A stretch of DNA of 64,000 bases, from NCBI RefSeq assembly GCF_000377745.1, contig NZ_KB898710.1, positions 38,959 to 102,958 on the forward strand, read 5' to 3'. Of this stretch, positions 53,440 to 62,717 are shown in pieces. The stretch comes from Gilvimarinus chinensis DSM 19667. Lineage in GTDB: Bacteria; Pseudomonadota; Gammaproteobacteria; Pseudomonadales; Cellvibrionaceae. The notes below the pieces were generated by a model that was not told the origin of the DNA, searched no databases, and saw only the letters and a program-made list of their open reading frames with translations. Positions within the stretch are counted from its first letter, which is position 1, and every line of letters begins with the position of its first letter. Position numbers and translations under genes: made by a program.

Positions 53440-54783
53440 TTAACCCTCGAGCTTTTTCTCCAGGTAGTGGATGTTCACCCCGCCTTCGCGGAAAGGCGCG
53501 TCGCGAACCAGGCGTTGTTGCAGTGGAATGTTGGTGCGAATGCCATCGATGATGGTTTCTTCCAGCGCATTTTTCATGCGATCCAAGGCTTCAATGCGGG
53601 TGTCCGCGTGGGTGATGATCTTGGCGATCATGGAGTCGTAGTTAGGTGGTACCGAATAGCCGCTGTAAAGGTGCGAGTCCACTCGCACGCCCAGGCCGCC
53701 CGGTGCGTGGTAGTTTTTGATGGTACCGGGGCAGGGCATAAAGGTGTTTGGATCTTCAGCGTTAATGCGGCACTCGAAGGCGTGACCTCGAATGACGACA
53801 TCTTCTTGCTTGATCGACAGCTTTTGCCCGGCGCAAACGCGAATCTGTTCTTTGATGATGTCCACGCCCGTTACCATTTCGGTGACCGGGTGCTCCACCT
53901 GAACGCGGGTGTTCATTTCAATGAAATAGAAGCGGCCGTCCTCGTACAGAAACTCAAAGGTACCGGCGCCTTTGTAGCCGATGTCGATACACGCCTGTAC
54001 GCACGAGTGGGCTGTGGCGGCCCGCACGTCTTCTGGGATGCCGGGTGCTGGCGCCTCCTCCAATACCTTCTGGTGGCGGCGCTGCAAAGAGCAGTCGCGG
54101 TCACCCAGGTGAATGGCGTTGCCCTGGCCATCCGACAACACCTGAATTTCAACGTGACGAGGGTTTTGCAGGAATTTTTCCATGTAAACCGTATCGTCAC
54201 CGAAGGCGTTTTTGGCTTCGTTCTGGGTGATGCTGATAGAGCTCATCAGCGAGCCTTCGGTGTGCACCACGCGCATACCGCGGCCACCGCCACCTGCGGC
54301 GGCTTTAATGATAATCGGGTAGCCGATGCGGCGGGCAATATCGTGGCAGGTGTCGGCGTCGTGTGTTGGCAGTGGGCCGTCAGAGCCGGGTACGGTAGGT
54401 ACGCCCGCTTTTTTCATTGCTACGATGGCTGATACTTTGTCGCCCATCATGCGGATGACATCCGGATCGGGGCCGATAAAAGTAAAGCCGCTTTTTTGAA
54501 CCTGCTCGGCAAAATCGGCGTTCTCGGCCAGAAAGCCATAGCCTGGATGCACGGCGACAGAGTCTGTCACTTCCATGGCGCTGATGATCGCCGGAATGTT
54601 CAGATAGCTTTGCGGCGATGGGTTAGGACCTATGCAGACAGACTCGTCTGCCAGGCGCACGTGTTTCAGGTTGCGATCAATTTGTGAATGCACAGCCACG
54701 GTTTTAATGCCCATCTCTTTACAGGCGCGCAGCACCCGCAGGGCAATCTCACCGCGGTTGGCGATCAGAATTTTTTCAAACAT
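53440..54783 (-). CDS. accC: Acetyl-CoA carboxylase, biotin carboxylase subunit
   Basis: 447 residues, as in Escherichia coli. It carboxylates biotin on AccB. Key parts: [20 protein letters not shown], the glycine loop [15 protein letters not shown] near 159, ERDCS-like [36 protein letters not shown] and [12 protein letters not shown]. Last shared step with accB 33 bases upstream. Confidence 0.97.
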   Translation of the reverse strand: MFEKILIANRGEIALRVLRACKEMGIKTVAVHSQIDRNLKHVRLADESVCIGPNPSPQSYLNIPAIISAMEVTDSVAVHPGYGFLAENADFAEQVQKSGFTFIGPDPDVIRMMGDKVSAIVAMKKAGVPTVPGSDGPLPTHDADTCHDIARRIGYPIIIKAAAGGGGRGMRVVHTEGSLMSSISITQNEAKNAFGDDTVYMEKFLQNPRHVEIQVLSDGQGNAIHLGDRDCSLQRRHQKVLEEAPAPGIPEDVRAATAHSCVQACIDIGYKGAGTFEFLYEDGRFYFIEMNTRVQVEHPVTEMVTGVDIIKEQIRVCAGQKLSIKQEDVVIRGHAFECRINAEDPNTFMPCPGTIKNYHAPGGLGVRVDSHLYSGYSVPPNYDSMIAKIITHADTRIEALDRMKNALEETIIDGIRTNIPLQQRLVRDAPFREGGVNIHYLEKKLEG

Positions 54784-54816
54784 AAACCAACTCCTCGATA
54801 AATCGGCACAGGGTGC

Positions 54817-55284
54817 TTAAACGATGGTTACCAAGGGTTGGTCGAACTCTACCGGTTCACCGTCTTCGACCAAAATAGCTTCAATGGTGCCGGATTTATC
54901 CGCTTCGATCTGGTTCATCATTTTCATGGCTTCCACGATGCAGATAACATCGCCGGCTTTTACTTGTTTACCTACCTCTACAAACGCCGCAGAGCCCGGG
55001 CTGGGTGAGCGATAGAAGGTGCCGACCATTGGCGATGTAACCGCGTGACCGCTATGGGCGGGAGTGGCGTCGGCGGTGGCTGGTGCGGCGTCGGCTGCAG
55101 GGGCTGGCGCTTGTGGTGCGGGTGCGGCAGGCGCTGCAGGGGCGTAGTAAGGTTGTGGAGAAACTGCAACATTGCCCGAGTTGCGGCTGATGCGAACAGA
55201 CTCTTCGCCTTCCTTGATTTCCAGTTCGCCGATATCTGACTCTTCCAGCAGTTCGATCAGTTTTTTAATTTTACGAATGTCCAT
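54817..55284 (-). CDS. accB: Acetyl-CoA carboxylase biotin carboxyl carrier protein
   Basis: 155 residues. N-terminal [20 protein letters not shown], a Pro/Ala linker (about 50-78), and a C-terminal biotinyl domain with [15 protein letters not shown], whose Lys receives biotin. Between aroQ (33 bases before) and accC, the usual order. Confidence 0.97.
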   Translation of the reverse strand: MDIRKIKKLIELLEESDIGELEIKEGEESVRISRNSGNVAVSPQPYYAPAAPAAPAPQAPAPAADAAPATADATPAHSGHAVTSPMVGTFYRSPSPGSAAFVEVGKQVKAGDVICIVEAMKMMNQIEADKSGTIEAILVEDGEPVEFDQPLVTIV

Positions 55285-55317
55285 GTGTGCCCTCTCTTGA
55301 ACGGGTGACGAATGTGA

Positions 55318-55764
55318 TTAAGGGTTGTCGGCTGTGCGGCTAAAGGCCGCTTGTAACGCTAGCTGATACCCCTCGGCACCGAGGCCGCAAATGACGCCCT
55401 CGGCAATATCAGAAAAATAAGATTTGTGACGAAACGGCTCGCGCTTATAAACGTTACTTAAATGTACTTCAATAAACGGGATTTCGACCGCCAGCAGCGC
55501 ATCGCGAAGCGCAACGCTGGTGTGAGTAAACGCGGCGGGGTTGATGATAATAAAGTCCACTCCCTCGTGACGCGCCTCATGAATGCGGTCGATCAGTTCG
55601 TACTCAGCGTTGCTTTGCAGGGCAAGTAAATGATGCCCCTGACTGCGAGCTAGCTCGACGAGCTGACGATTGATGTCGTCGAGCGTTGTGGCACCGTAGG
55701 TGCCGGGCTCGCGAGTGCCCAACAAGTTCAAGTTGGGGCCGTGCAAAACCAAAATGCTTGCCAT
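55318..55764 (-). CDS. aroQ: 3-dehydroquinate dehydratase, type II
   Basis: 148 residues, a typical length. Catalytic parts: [18 protein letters not shown] at the start with the essential Tyr, [16 protein letters not shown] with the Asn-His loop, and [18 protein letters not shown]. It makes 3-dehydroshikimate, the very substrate that AsbF-like enzyme elsewhere in the window diverts to the siderophore. Confidence 0.97.
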   Translation of the reverse strand: MASILVLHGPNLNLLGTREPGTYGATTLDDINRQLVELARSQGHHLLALQSNAEYELIDRIHEARHEGVDFIIINPAAFTHTSVALRDALLAVEIPFIEVHLSNVYKREPFRHKSYFSDIAEGVICGLGAEGYQLALQAAFSRTADNP

Positions 55765-56037
55765 GCTTGAGTCCTAGTTTTGTTGGGTTGCCGCTGTCGG
55801 CGCTTGCCACAGGACCGGAAGTTTGCCGTAAAAAAAAAGCTCTGTCCATGTTGCGGTGAGTTTTTTCTTAAATCCCGAAAAATAGCAGCACGTTTACGAC
55901 CGTTTAGCGGCTTTTGCGTTTTTTATTTTTTAGTGAAGATTTTTCAAGTTTGCACTTTAGGGGGAATTCATGAGTTTTAGCCCCAGTATTCCGGCAAACT
56001 TAATTAAAGTTCGCGAAATGTCGGTAAATCTCGTTAT

Positions 56038-57828
56038 TTAGGGTTTAAATTCGGCTTTCTGCGGGTAACTTTGCGCGAAAGAAGCCAAAAGGTGTTCGCG
56101 GCGCAGCAGTTGCGGCAGTATTTCCGCCTGACCGGACCCGCCGGGTGGGTACCACAAGTATAAAGGCACTCCGCTGCGCTGATATTGCTCAAGCAGTTTG
56201 GTAATGGCTGCATCGTGGTTGGTCCAATCACCCTTGAGAGTGGCGATATCGTAGTAATCAAAAGCGGCGGCCACCTCGTCAGTGTTGAGCGTAATGCGCT
56301 CGTTGGCCAGGCAGGTTAAGCACCAATCGGCGGTCAGATTGACAAAAACACCGCGGCCCTGGGCGCGTAACTCGCTCAGTTTGTCGGCGCTGTAGGTTTG
56401 CCAGCGATTGTGTGGGTCGGTATCACGTTGCAGCCAAACGAAAGGCAAGCTTAGGGCGATAATGAGCGCGCCGGTAGTGAAAATGCCCAGCAGCCATTTC
56501 CCTGCTTTATTTCGAGGACTGTGGCCTTTTAGCCACAGCGCCAGGCTGAAACTGAGCAACCCGGCAAGCAACATCACAATGGCGTCAGTGCCAGCTTGAC
56601 GTCCCAGCACCCATAACAGCCACAGCGCGGTTAGGTATAGAGGGAAGGCCAGCGCTTGCTTCAAGGTGTCCATCCACGGGCCGGGTTGGGGCAGGTGGTG
56701 TACTAACCGAGGGAAATAGCACAAGGCCAGCAAGGGGAGCGCCATGCCAAAGCCCAGGGCGCAGAATATCACCAGCGAAACCAGCATCGGCTGGGTGAGC
56801 GCATAGCCTAACGCCACACCCATAAACGGTGCGGTGCAGGGGCTGGCAACGACTGCGGCAAGCACGCCAGTAAAGAAGGAGCCAGATAGCCCAGATTTTT
56901 GCGCCAGGCCCTGGCCGATTCCCATAAAGCCTGCGCCGATATTAAGTAAGCCCGATAATGCCAGCCCCATCGCTAAAAACAGATACACCAGTGCGGCGAT
57001 GAGCATGGGAGACTGCAGCTGGAAACCCCAGCCTATCGCTTCGCCCCCGGCGCGGGCGAGCATTAAAGCGAAGGCGAAGGCGGCAAAGCTTACAACAATG
57101 CCAGCTGTATAGGCCCAGCCGTGCAGCTTCAAGCGCTCACGGTGAGCGCTGGCAAGGCTTAGCACTTTAATGGACAGCACAGGAAATACGCAGGGCATTA
57201 AATTGAGAACAATACCGCCGAACAGGGCGAACACGATAATCAGTGGCAATGAGCTTGCGGGTTTTGAGGCGATATCCGCGGGCTTGGGTGTTGGAGTGTC
57301 GACAACTTCGGTACTGCTGGTGGCGGGGTCGATCAGCAGGTAATCGTCATGGGGTGGGTAGCATAGCCCCGCGTCGGCGCAGCCCTGAGACTGAATTTTA
57401 AGAGTGAAGCTTTCATTTCGTTCAGCAAGAGGTACGGTTAAAGTGGCGCCGGTGTAATAAACCTGCATGAATTTCTCAAAATATTCATCGTATTTCTCTT
57501 CACCGGCAGAATAGCTTGGAGTTATGACCTCTCCGTTGTCGGTAACCAGGTTGAACTTTTCCTGGTAAAGGTAATAACCGGGTTCAATGTCCCAGTGTAA
57601 GATCAGTTGGTTGTTTTTAATCCAGCTGGAAAGCAGATAAGCTTCGGTAACGGGCAAGAATTCGGGCTCGCTGTTATCGCTATTTGCCCCTAACGATTGT
57701 CGTGTGACTGGCGAGGCTTCTCCCTGGCTTCCTGGGGCCAGCAAAGATGTTGTCTCGCTAGCGTGAATATTGGCCGTTGCGAATGCGAAGCATACGATTG
57801 CGATTAAGCGGTAAAATCTGGACTTCAT
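56038..57828 (-). CDS. dsbD: Thiol:disulfide interchange protein DsbD
   Basis: 596 residues. Signal peptide at about 1-23, an N-terminal DsbD-alpha domain (QGCADAGLCYPPHDDYLL with the Cys pair near 150-156), and eight membrane helices with conserved Cys in NLMPCVFPVLSIK and VVASPCTAPFMG. A C-terminal thioredoxin domain carries DWCLTCLANE. It moves electrons from cytoplasmic thioredoxin to periplasmic DsbC, CcmG and others. Three domains and six Cys are complete. Confidence 0.95.
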   Translation of the reverse strand: MKSRFYRLIAIVCFAFATANIHASETTSLLAPGSQGEASPVTRQSLGANSDNSEPEFLPVTEAYLLSSWIKNNQLILHWDIEPGYYLYQEKFNLVTDNGEVITPSYSAGEEKYDEYFEKFMQVYYTGATLTVPLAERNESFTLKIQSQGCADAGLCYPPHDDYLLIDPATSSTEVVDTPTPKPADIASKPASSLPLIIVFALFGGIVLNLMPCVFPVLSIKVLSLASAHRERLKLHGWAYTAGIVVSFAAFAFALMLARAGGEAIGWGFQLQSPMLIAALVYLFLAMGLALSGLLNIGAGFMGIGQGLAQKSGLSGSFFTGVLAAVVASPCTAPFMGVALGYALTQPMLVSLVIFCALGFGMALPLLALCYFPRLVHHLPQPGPWMDTLKQALAFPLYLTALWLLWVLGRQAGTDAIVMLLAGLLSFSLALWLKGHSPRNKAGKWLLGIFTTGALIIALSLPFVWLQRDTDPHNRWQTYSADKLSELRAQGRGVFVNLTADWCLTCLANERITLNTDEVAAAFDYYDIATLKGDWTNHDAAITKLLEQYQRSGVPLYLWYPPGGSGQAEILPQLLRREHLLASFAQSYPQKAEFKP

Positions 57829-58027
57829 GAAGCCTTGCCTGTGGGTAAAAGATCAAAATTTTAGTCAGCATAAGATCAGCTGATGGGCGCTTGGTTCCCT
57901 ATGGTGCATCTATCACTGGTGCATCCATCGCAAAGCGCGGCACTTACGTTGCCGAGCCTCGGTGCATCGGGCTACACTGGCCTACTGTTATGTTTACCGT
58001 GCTATATCCGCAAGAGGTTATCAAAAA

Positions 58028-58747
58028 GTGGGGCTAAATACTGCGCTTTGTCGCTGTTGTCTAATAATCGGTGTAATGATGCTCACCGCTTGTGCCGGAT
58101 CGCAAATGAAACAAGTAGAGCTTGAAGCTGAGCAGGCGCCCCCGTCTCAACCTGAGTTGAGCCCTGAGCAGCGACGGGCACAGCATATTTCCAATCTACT
58201 TTATGATGCTGATCGTGCTTTGGCCCGCGACCGATTAATCAGCCCCGGCTACGACAATGCTTATGATCGGTATCGCTCAGTGCTTTTATTGGACTCGGAT
58301 AACAGTGCCGCGATAATGGGGTTGCAGTTCATCGTTTTACGTTACCTGGATATGGCGCGCAGTGCCGCTCAGCGCAGCCGCTTTGATGAGGCCGAGACGT
58401 ATCTGAGTCGAGCTGCGAGCGTGCTGCCCGAAGATGCCGCGGTGCAAGAGCTTGTGGCTCAGCAGCGTGAGGCAATTGAAAAGCCCGCTGCTCGCCCTGT
58501 TTCAGACGAAAGTGTTGCGCTTGACAGCGAGGCCTTGTCTCAGCGTTCTGCAAGCATAAAAGCCGAATTGACTGAACTGGCACGCCGCGCTAAAGCGCAC
58601 GAAAACATGGTGTTAATTGTTGCAAGCACCGATGCACAGGGCCGCTGGATTTACCAGACTATGCGCGAAGCGGTGGCCGGCTACTTGTTGCGTGGGGATA
58701 TTCAAATAGGCCATCCCGCGCGCATTGAGTTTCTTCCTCCACTCTAA
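58028..58747 (+). CDS. Outer-membrane-type lipoprotein with TPR-like helices
   Basis: 239 residues from GTG 58028 with AGAGG 11 bases before; a longer form from 57962 would spoil the signal peptide. Lipobox MLTACAGS puts the mature Cys at about residue 22. The middle has helical repeats (NAYDRYRSVLLLDSDNSAAI, EAETYLSRAASVLPEDAAVQ) like tetratricopeptide units. The end (MVLIVASTDAQGRWIYQTMR) looks like a reduced OmpA-type fold. I do not recognise a named family. It precedes the PCu(A)C gene by 17 bases. Confidence 0.8.
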   Translation: MGLNTALCRCCLIIGVMMLTACAGSQMKQVELEAEQAPPSQPELSPEQRRAQHISNLLYDADRALARDRLISPGYDNAYDRYRSVLLLDSDNSAAIMGLQFIVLRYLDMARSAAQRSRFDEAETYLSRAASVLPEDAAVQELVAQQREAIEKPAARPVSDESVALDSEALSQRSASIKAELTELARRAKAHENMVLIVASTDAQGRWIYQTMREAVAGYLLRGDIQIGHPARIEFLPPL

Positions 58748-58764
58748 AATTGAGAGTAATAATC

Positions 58765-59244
58765 ATGCCAAAACCACAGACACGGGCCCGGATTTTTGCC
58801 GTCTCTTTGTTTCTGATGGGTAGTGGATTTTTCCCGCTGAGTGCGGCGGCCCAATCAATCACGGTCAGCGATGCCAGTATGCGCCTGCCTGTTCCCGGGC
58901 AAAGCACATCGGCTGCCTATTTCAAAATAGAGAATCGCAGCGATTCGGCAGCCGTTTTACAGGCGCTGGCTTGCACCTGCTCTAAGAGCGCCGAGCTTCA
59001 CTCCCATAGTAGCGAAAACGGGGTTATGAAAATGCGCCGGGAAGAGTCTCTGACCCTGGCGGCAGGTGAAAGCTTTACTTTTGCCTCTGGTGGTTGGCAT
59101 GTCATGCTCAAAGATGTGTATAAAACGGTACGCAGTGGCGATACGGTTGAATTGACCTTGAGTTTCGCCAAGCGTGAGCCGGTAGTGGTGCCTGTACACG
59201 TTACCAGCTTGTTCGATGAGCCGGATCACCAGCATCATCACTGA
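58765..59244 (+). CDS. PCu(A)C periplasmic copper chaperone
   Basis: 159 residues from ATG 58765; a TTG at 58750 would add five. Signal peptide at about 1-30 (ends PLSAAAQS). The family's copper site is visible as ELHSHSSENGVMKMRREE and GGWHVMLKD (His, Met, His, Met). The C-terminus adds DHQHHH. It should carry Cu(I) toward cytochrome oxidase. It is close to dsbD, which reduces periplasmic thiols, but on the other strand. Confidence 0.92.
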   Translation: MPKPQTRARIFAVSLFLMGSGFFPLSAAAQSITVSDASMRLPVPGQSTSAAYFKIENRSDSAAVLQALACTCSKSAELHSHSSENGVMKMRREESLTLAAGESFTFASGGWHVMLKDVYKTVRSGDTVELTLSFAKREPVVVPVHVTSLFDEPDHQHHH

Positions 59245-59260
59245 TTAAGGAGACAAAACA

Positions 59261-60349
59261 ATGGAAAGTGCAAAGCGCCAATGGCAAAAAATAATGAGTA
59301 AAGACAGTGCGGTGAACGAGCCGGAGCTGTCTTCGTTTGACGGAAAAGAAAAGCCGAGCGGAAAGAAAAAAAGACTCGCCTGGTTTATTTTTCCTTTATT
59401 GATTCTTTTATTGCTGCTGATCGTGCTGGGTATGTATTGGAGTTATACGCCTGAAACTTTCAATGTGCAGGCTCGCACCGAAAGCGTATTAGCGCAGAAG
59501 TCCCGTGGGCCCGTGGTGGGTGCGGCAACAACGGTTAGTTTACTCGCGGTAACCGAAACGCTGCTGAACAAGCGCGGCGGCTACTTGAGCAATGATGTTA
59601 TGCCGCCGAGTATCTGGCTCGACAATATGCCCAATTGGGAATACGGCGTAATTATTCAAGTGCGTGATATGAGTAAAGCGATGCGTGAGGCTTTCAGTCG
59701 CTCGCAATCCCAATCCCTGGAGGATAAAGACCTGGCATTAGCCGAATCCCGCTTTAATTTTAATAACGACAGCTGGTTGTTTCCTCCTACCGAAAAGCAA
59801 TACCGAGAAGGTGCCGAGCACTTAAATGCGTATTTGGATCGCTTACTTGACCCCAAACAAAAAAATGCGCAGTTTTACGCTAGGGCAGATAATCTTCGGT
59901 ATTGGCTGGCGACAGTAGAAACGCGCTTGGGAAATCTTTCGCAGCGGTTAAGTGCGAGTGTGGGCCAGCAGCGCTTAAATTTAGATTTAGCTGGCGAAGC
60001 CGGGGCTTCGCAATCGACCCCTGCGCCCGGCGACGAATTTGTGAAAACCCCCTGGATGGAAATTGACGATATTTATTTTGAAGCGCGGGGTTCTGCTTGG
60101 GCGTTAATTCATTTTTTGCGTGCGGTGGAGTACGACTTTGCCGATGTGCTGCAAAAGAAAAACGCGCGGGTTAGCTTACAGCAAATCATTCGCGAGTTAG
60201 AGGCCACGCAAAACCGGGTATACAGTCCGATGATATTAAACGGCAGTGGTTTTGGTATTTTGGCAAATCACTCGTTGGTCATGGCGTCGTACATCTCCCG
60301 AGCGAATGCGGCAATAATCGACTTGCGGGAGCTGCTCGCGCAAGGATGA
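59261..60349 (+). CDS. DUF2333 family inner-membrane protein
   Basis: 362 residues. Basic, hydrophilic N-terminus, one membrane helix (LAWFIFPLLILLLLLIVLG, about 39-58), then a long helical periplasmic domain with NKRGGYLSNDVMPPSIWLDN, the hallmark of DUF2333, and EIDDIYFEARGSAWALIHFLRAVE. Its function is unknown. The stop overlaps the polB ATG by 4 bases. Confidence 0.88.
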   Translation: MESAKRQWQKIMSKDSAVNEPELSSFDGKEKPSGKKKRLAWFIFPLLILLLLLIVLGMYWSYTPETFNVQARTESVLAQKSRGPVVGAATTVSLLAVTETLLNKRGGYLSNDVMPPSIWLDNMPNWEYGVIIQVRDMSKAMREAFSRSQSQSLEDKDLALAESRFNFNNDSWLFPPTEKQYREGAEHLNAYLDRLLDPKQKNAQFYARADNLRYWLATVETRLGNLSQRLSASVGQQRLNLDLAGEAGASQSTPAPGDEFVKTPWMEIDDIYFEARGSAWALIHFLRAVEYDFADVLQKKNARVSLQQIIRELEATQNRVYSPMILNGSGFGILANHSLVMASYISRANAAIIDLRELLAQG

Positions 60350-62700
60350 CAGACGCTTTTTTATTAACCCGTGGTTGGCGCGACGGTCGCCGCGGGCTAG
60401 AGCTGGACTACTGGTGGGCTACGGATAACGGCCCAGTACACACCAGGCACACCGCCCAAGAGGCGGTGTTTTTTATTCTGGCCGGTAAGCTCCCTCAAGC
60501 TCAGCAGCTGTTAGCGGATATGCGCGGCTGGCGCAGTCGTGCCTTGACCTTAACCACACGAGATGGAAAAGCGGTCGCCGCCTTGTATTTCACTCGTGTG
60601 GGGCTGGCGCGCGAGGCCGAAAAGCGCCTCACCTCACACGCTATTGCCTGCTGGGAGGCGGACATTCGCCCGGCAGAGCGGTTTTTAATGGAGCGTTTTA
60701 TTACCGCAGGTGCCAAGTTGCAGTCGCAACACTCGGGCTCGACGGCCTGGGTGGATCCGATGTTGCAACCGGCTGATTACCGCCCGACGTTAAGCCTTGC
60801 ATCGGTGGATATTGAAACCACTATGGACGCAAAGCGTTTGTATTCCATTGGCGTTTTTTCGGCGCGCTCACGCATAGTGTTTATGGTGTCGGATTTGGAT
60901 GTGGAGCGGCAACTGAATGACGATGCGCGTCTTATTTTCTGCCCCGGGGAAAAGGCGTGTTTACTGCGGTTTCTGCAATGGTTGGAAACGGAAGATCCAG
61001 ACGCTTTAATTGGCTGGAACCTGGTGCAGTTTGATCTGTGGGTTTTGCAGCGAGTGGCTGACAGATTAAAGGTGTCTTTGACGCTGGGACGAGGCCGCCG
61101 TACACCTCATTGGCGCGAAGAAAAAGGTGAGGGTGGACGCCGTTTTGTCAACGTTTCTGGCCGGGTTATGCTCGATGGCATTGAGTTGTTAAAAGCCGCC
61201 AACTATCAATTTGAAAGTTTTGCGTTGAATCAGGTAGCGACAGAACTTCTGGGGGAGGGAAAGTTACTGCATGGCGCAGGTCGCGGTGAGGATATTACCC
61301 GGTTGTTTGCCAGCAACAAGCCCGAGCTGGCCCGCTATAACCTCAAAGACTGTGAGCTGGTGTGGGAGATTTTTTCCCGCGAGGGGTTGCTGGCCTTTGC
61401 CATTGAGCGCAGTCAGCTTACAGGTTTGTTATTAGACCGTATTGGCGGCTCGGTGGCGGCGTTTGAATACAGCTATTTACCACGCCTGCATCGCGCCGGG
61501 TTTATTGCGCCTAATTTGGGTGAGCTAAGAACCGATATTATCAGTCCCGGTGGCTACGTCATGGATTCGGAGCCGGGTATTTATCAGCATGTTTTAGTGT
61601 TGGATTTCAAAAGCCTGTACCCCAGCATTATTCGCACCTTTTTTATCGACCCCTGCGCTTTTTGGAAAGCGAGCCTTGCCATGGCGCCTGCGGCCGAGTG
61701 TGTGCCGGGTTTTAACGGCGCTGAGTTTGATCGCAATAATGCCATTCTGCCCGACATGATTGAAAATTTATGGCGTGCTCGTGAGCTGGCTAAGTCGCAG
61801 GCGAATGTGCCTTTATCCTACGCTATTAAAATTATTATGAATTCTTTTTATGGTGTTTTGGGTTCGACCGGTTGCCGGTTTTTTGACCCCCGCATTGCCA
61901 GCTCTATTACCCTGCGCGGTCACGAAATTATTCAGGCCAGTAAAAATTGGATCGAACAGCAGGGGCAGAAGGTCATATACGGTGATACCGACTCTGTGTT
62001 TGTTTGGCTTAGGGGTGAGAGTGGCACCTTAACCAATGATCGGGCGCGTGATGTTGGTGCCGAACTGGCGCAAGGGTTAAACGCCTGGTGGCGCGACAAA
62101 TTATTTCAAGAGCTAAACATTGATAGCGCATTAGAAATTGAATTTGAAACTCACTATCGAAAGTTTTTAATGCCCACGGTGCGCGGTTCGGATGAGGGCA
62201 GCAAAAAGCGTTACGCAGGCCTTGCAACACAGGGCGATACAGAAACCTTAGTGTTCAAAGGCTTGGAATCTGTACGCACCGATTGGACGCCTTTGGCGCG
62301 GGAGTTTCAAACAGAGTTGTATCGGCGAGTATTTCTGGAGCTGGACTATCGAGACTGCGTACTCGATTGCGTGAATCGGTTAATGCGCGGCGAAGCTGAT
62401 GATAAGCTGGTGTACCGTAAGCGTTTAAGACGCCGTCTTGACGATTACGAAAAAAATATTCCGCCCCATGTGCAGGCAGCGCGTAAGCAGCGGGACTGGG
62501 GCGCCGGTGTATTGCGCCGTGGAGATTGGGTGAGCTATGTCATAACCACAAACGGTGCCGAACCTGTGAATGCCAGGCGCAGCCCCATTGACTACGAGCA
62601 TTATCGTGATAAGCAGCTCGCGCCTGTCGCGGATGGTATTTTGCATTTTTTAGGTGATTCGCTGGCCGCTGTCACCGACCAGCAAATCTCGTTATTCTGA
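60346..62700 (+). CDS. polB: DNA polymerase II
   Basis: 784 residues, matching Escherichia coli Pol II (783). Family B polymerase used in repair and replication restart. The exonuclease has SVDIETTM near 149 and GWNLVQFDLWVL near 224. Polymerase motifs: VLDFKSLYPSIIRTF near 422 (A), KIIMNSFYGVLG near 493 (B) and YGDTDSVFVW near 545 (C). The catalytic aspartates are all present. No nearby lexA box was identified. Translationally coupled to the DUF2333 gene. Confidence 0.96.
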   Translation: MTDAFLLTRGWRDGRRGLELDYWWATDNGPVHTRHTAQEAVFFILAGKLPQAQQLLADMRGWRSRALTLTTRDGKAVAALYFTRVGLAREAEKRLTSHAIACWEADIRPAERFLMERFITAGAKLQSQHSGSTAWVDPMLQPADYRPTLSLASVDIETTMDAKRLYSIGVFSARSRIVFMVSDLDVERQLNDDARLIFCPGEKACLLRFLQWLETEDPDALIGWNLVQFDLWVLQRVADRLKVSLTLGRGRRTPHWREEKGEGGRRFVNVSGRVMLDGIELLKAANYQFESFALNQVATELLGEGKLLHGAGRGEDITRLFASNKPELARYNLKDCELVWEIFSREGLLAFAIERSQLTGLLLDRIGGSVAAFEYSYLPRLHRAGFIAPNLGELRTDIISPGGYVMDSEPGIYQHVLVLDFKSLYPSIIRTFFIDPCAFWKASLAMAPAAECVPGFNGAEFDRNNAILPDMIENLWRARELAKSQANVPLSYAIKIIMNSFYGVLGSTGCRFFDPRIASSITLRGHEIIQASKNWIEQQGQKVIYGDTDSVFVWLRGESGTLTNDRARDVGAELAQGLNAWWRDKLFQELNIDSALEIEFETHYRKFLMPTVRGSDEGSKKRYAGLATQGDTETLVFKGLESVRTDWTPLAREFQTELYRRVFLELDYRDCVLDCVNRLMRGEADDKLVYRKRLRRRLDDYEKNIPPHVQAARKQRDWGAGVLRRGDWVSYVITTNGAEPVNARRSPIDYEHYRDKQLAPVADGILHFLGDSLAAVTDQQISLF

Positions 62701-62717
62701 TTGCAGCGCTAAGTCTG

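Noticed and set aside
55970..56041. 23-codon plus-strand ORF with a strong AGGGGG ribosome site
   Set aside because: It ends over the dsbD stop, has no downstream gene to lead, and no recognisable peptide pattern.
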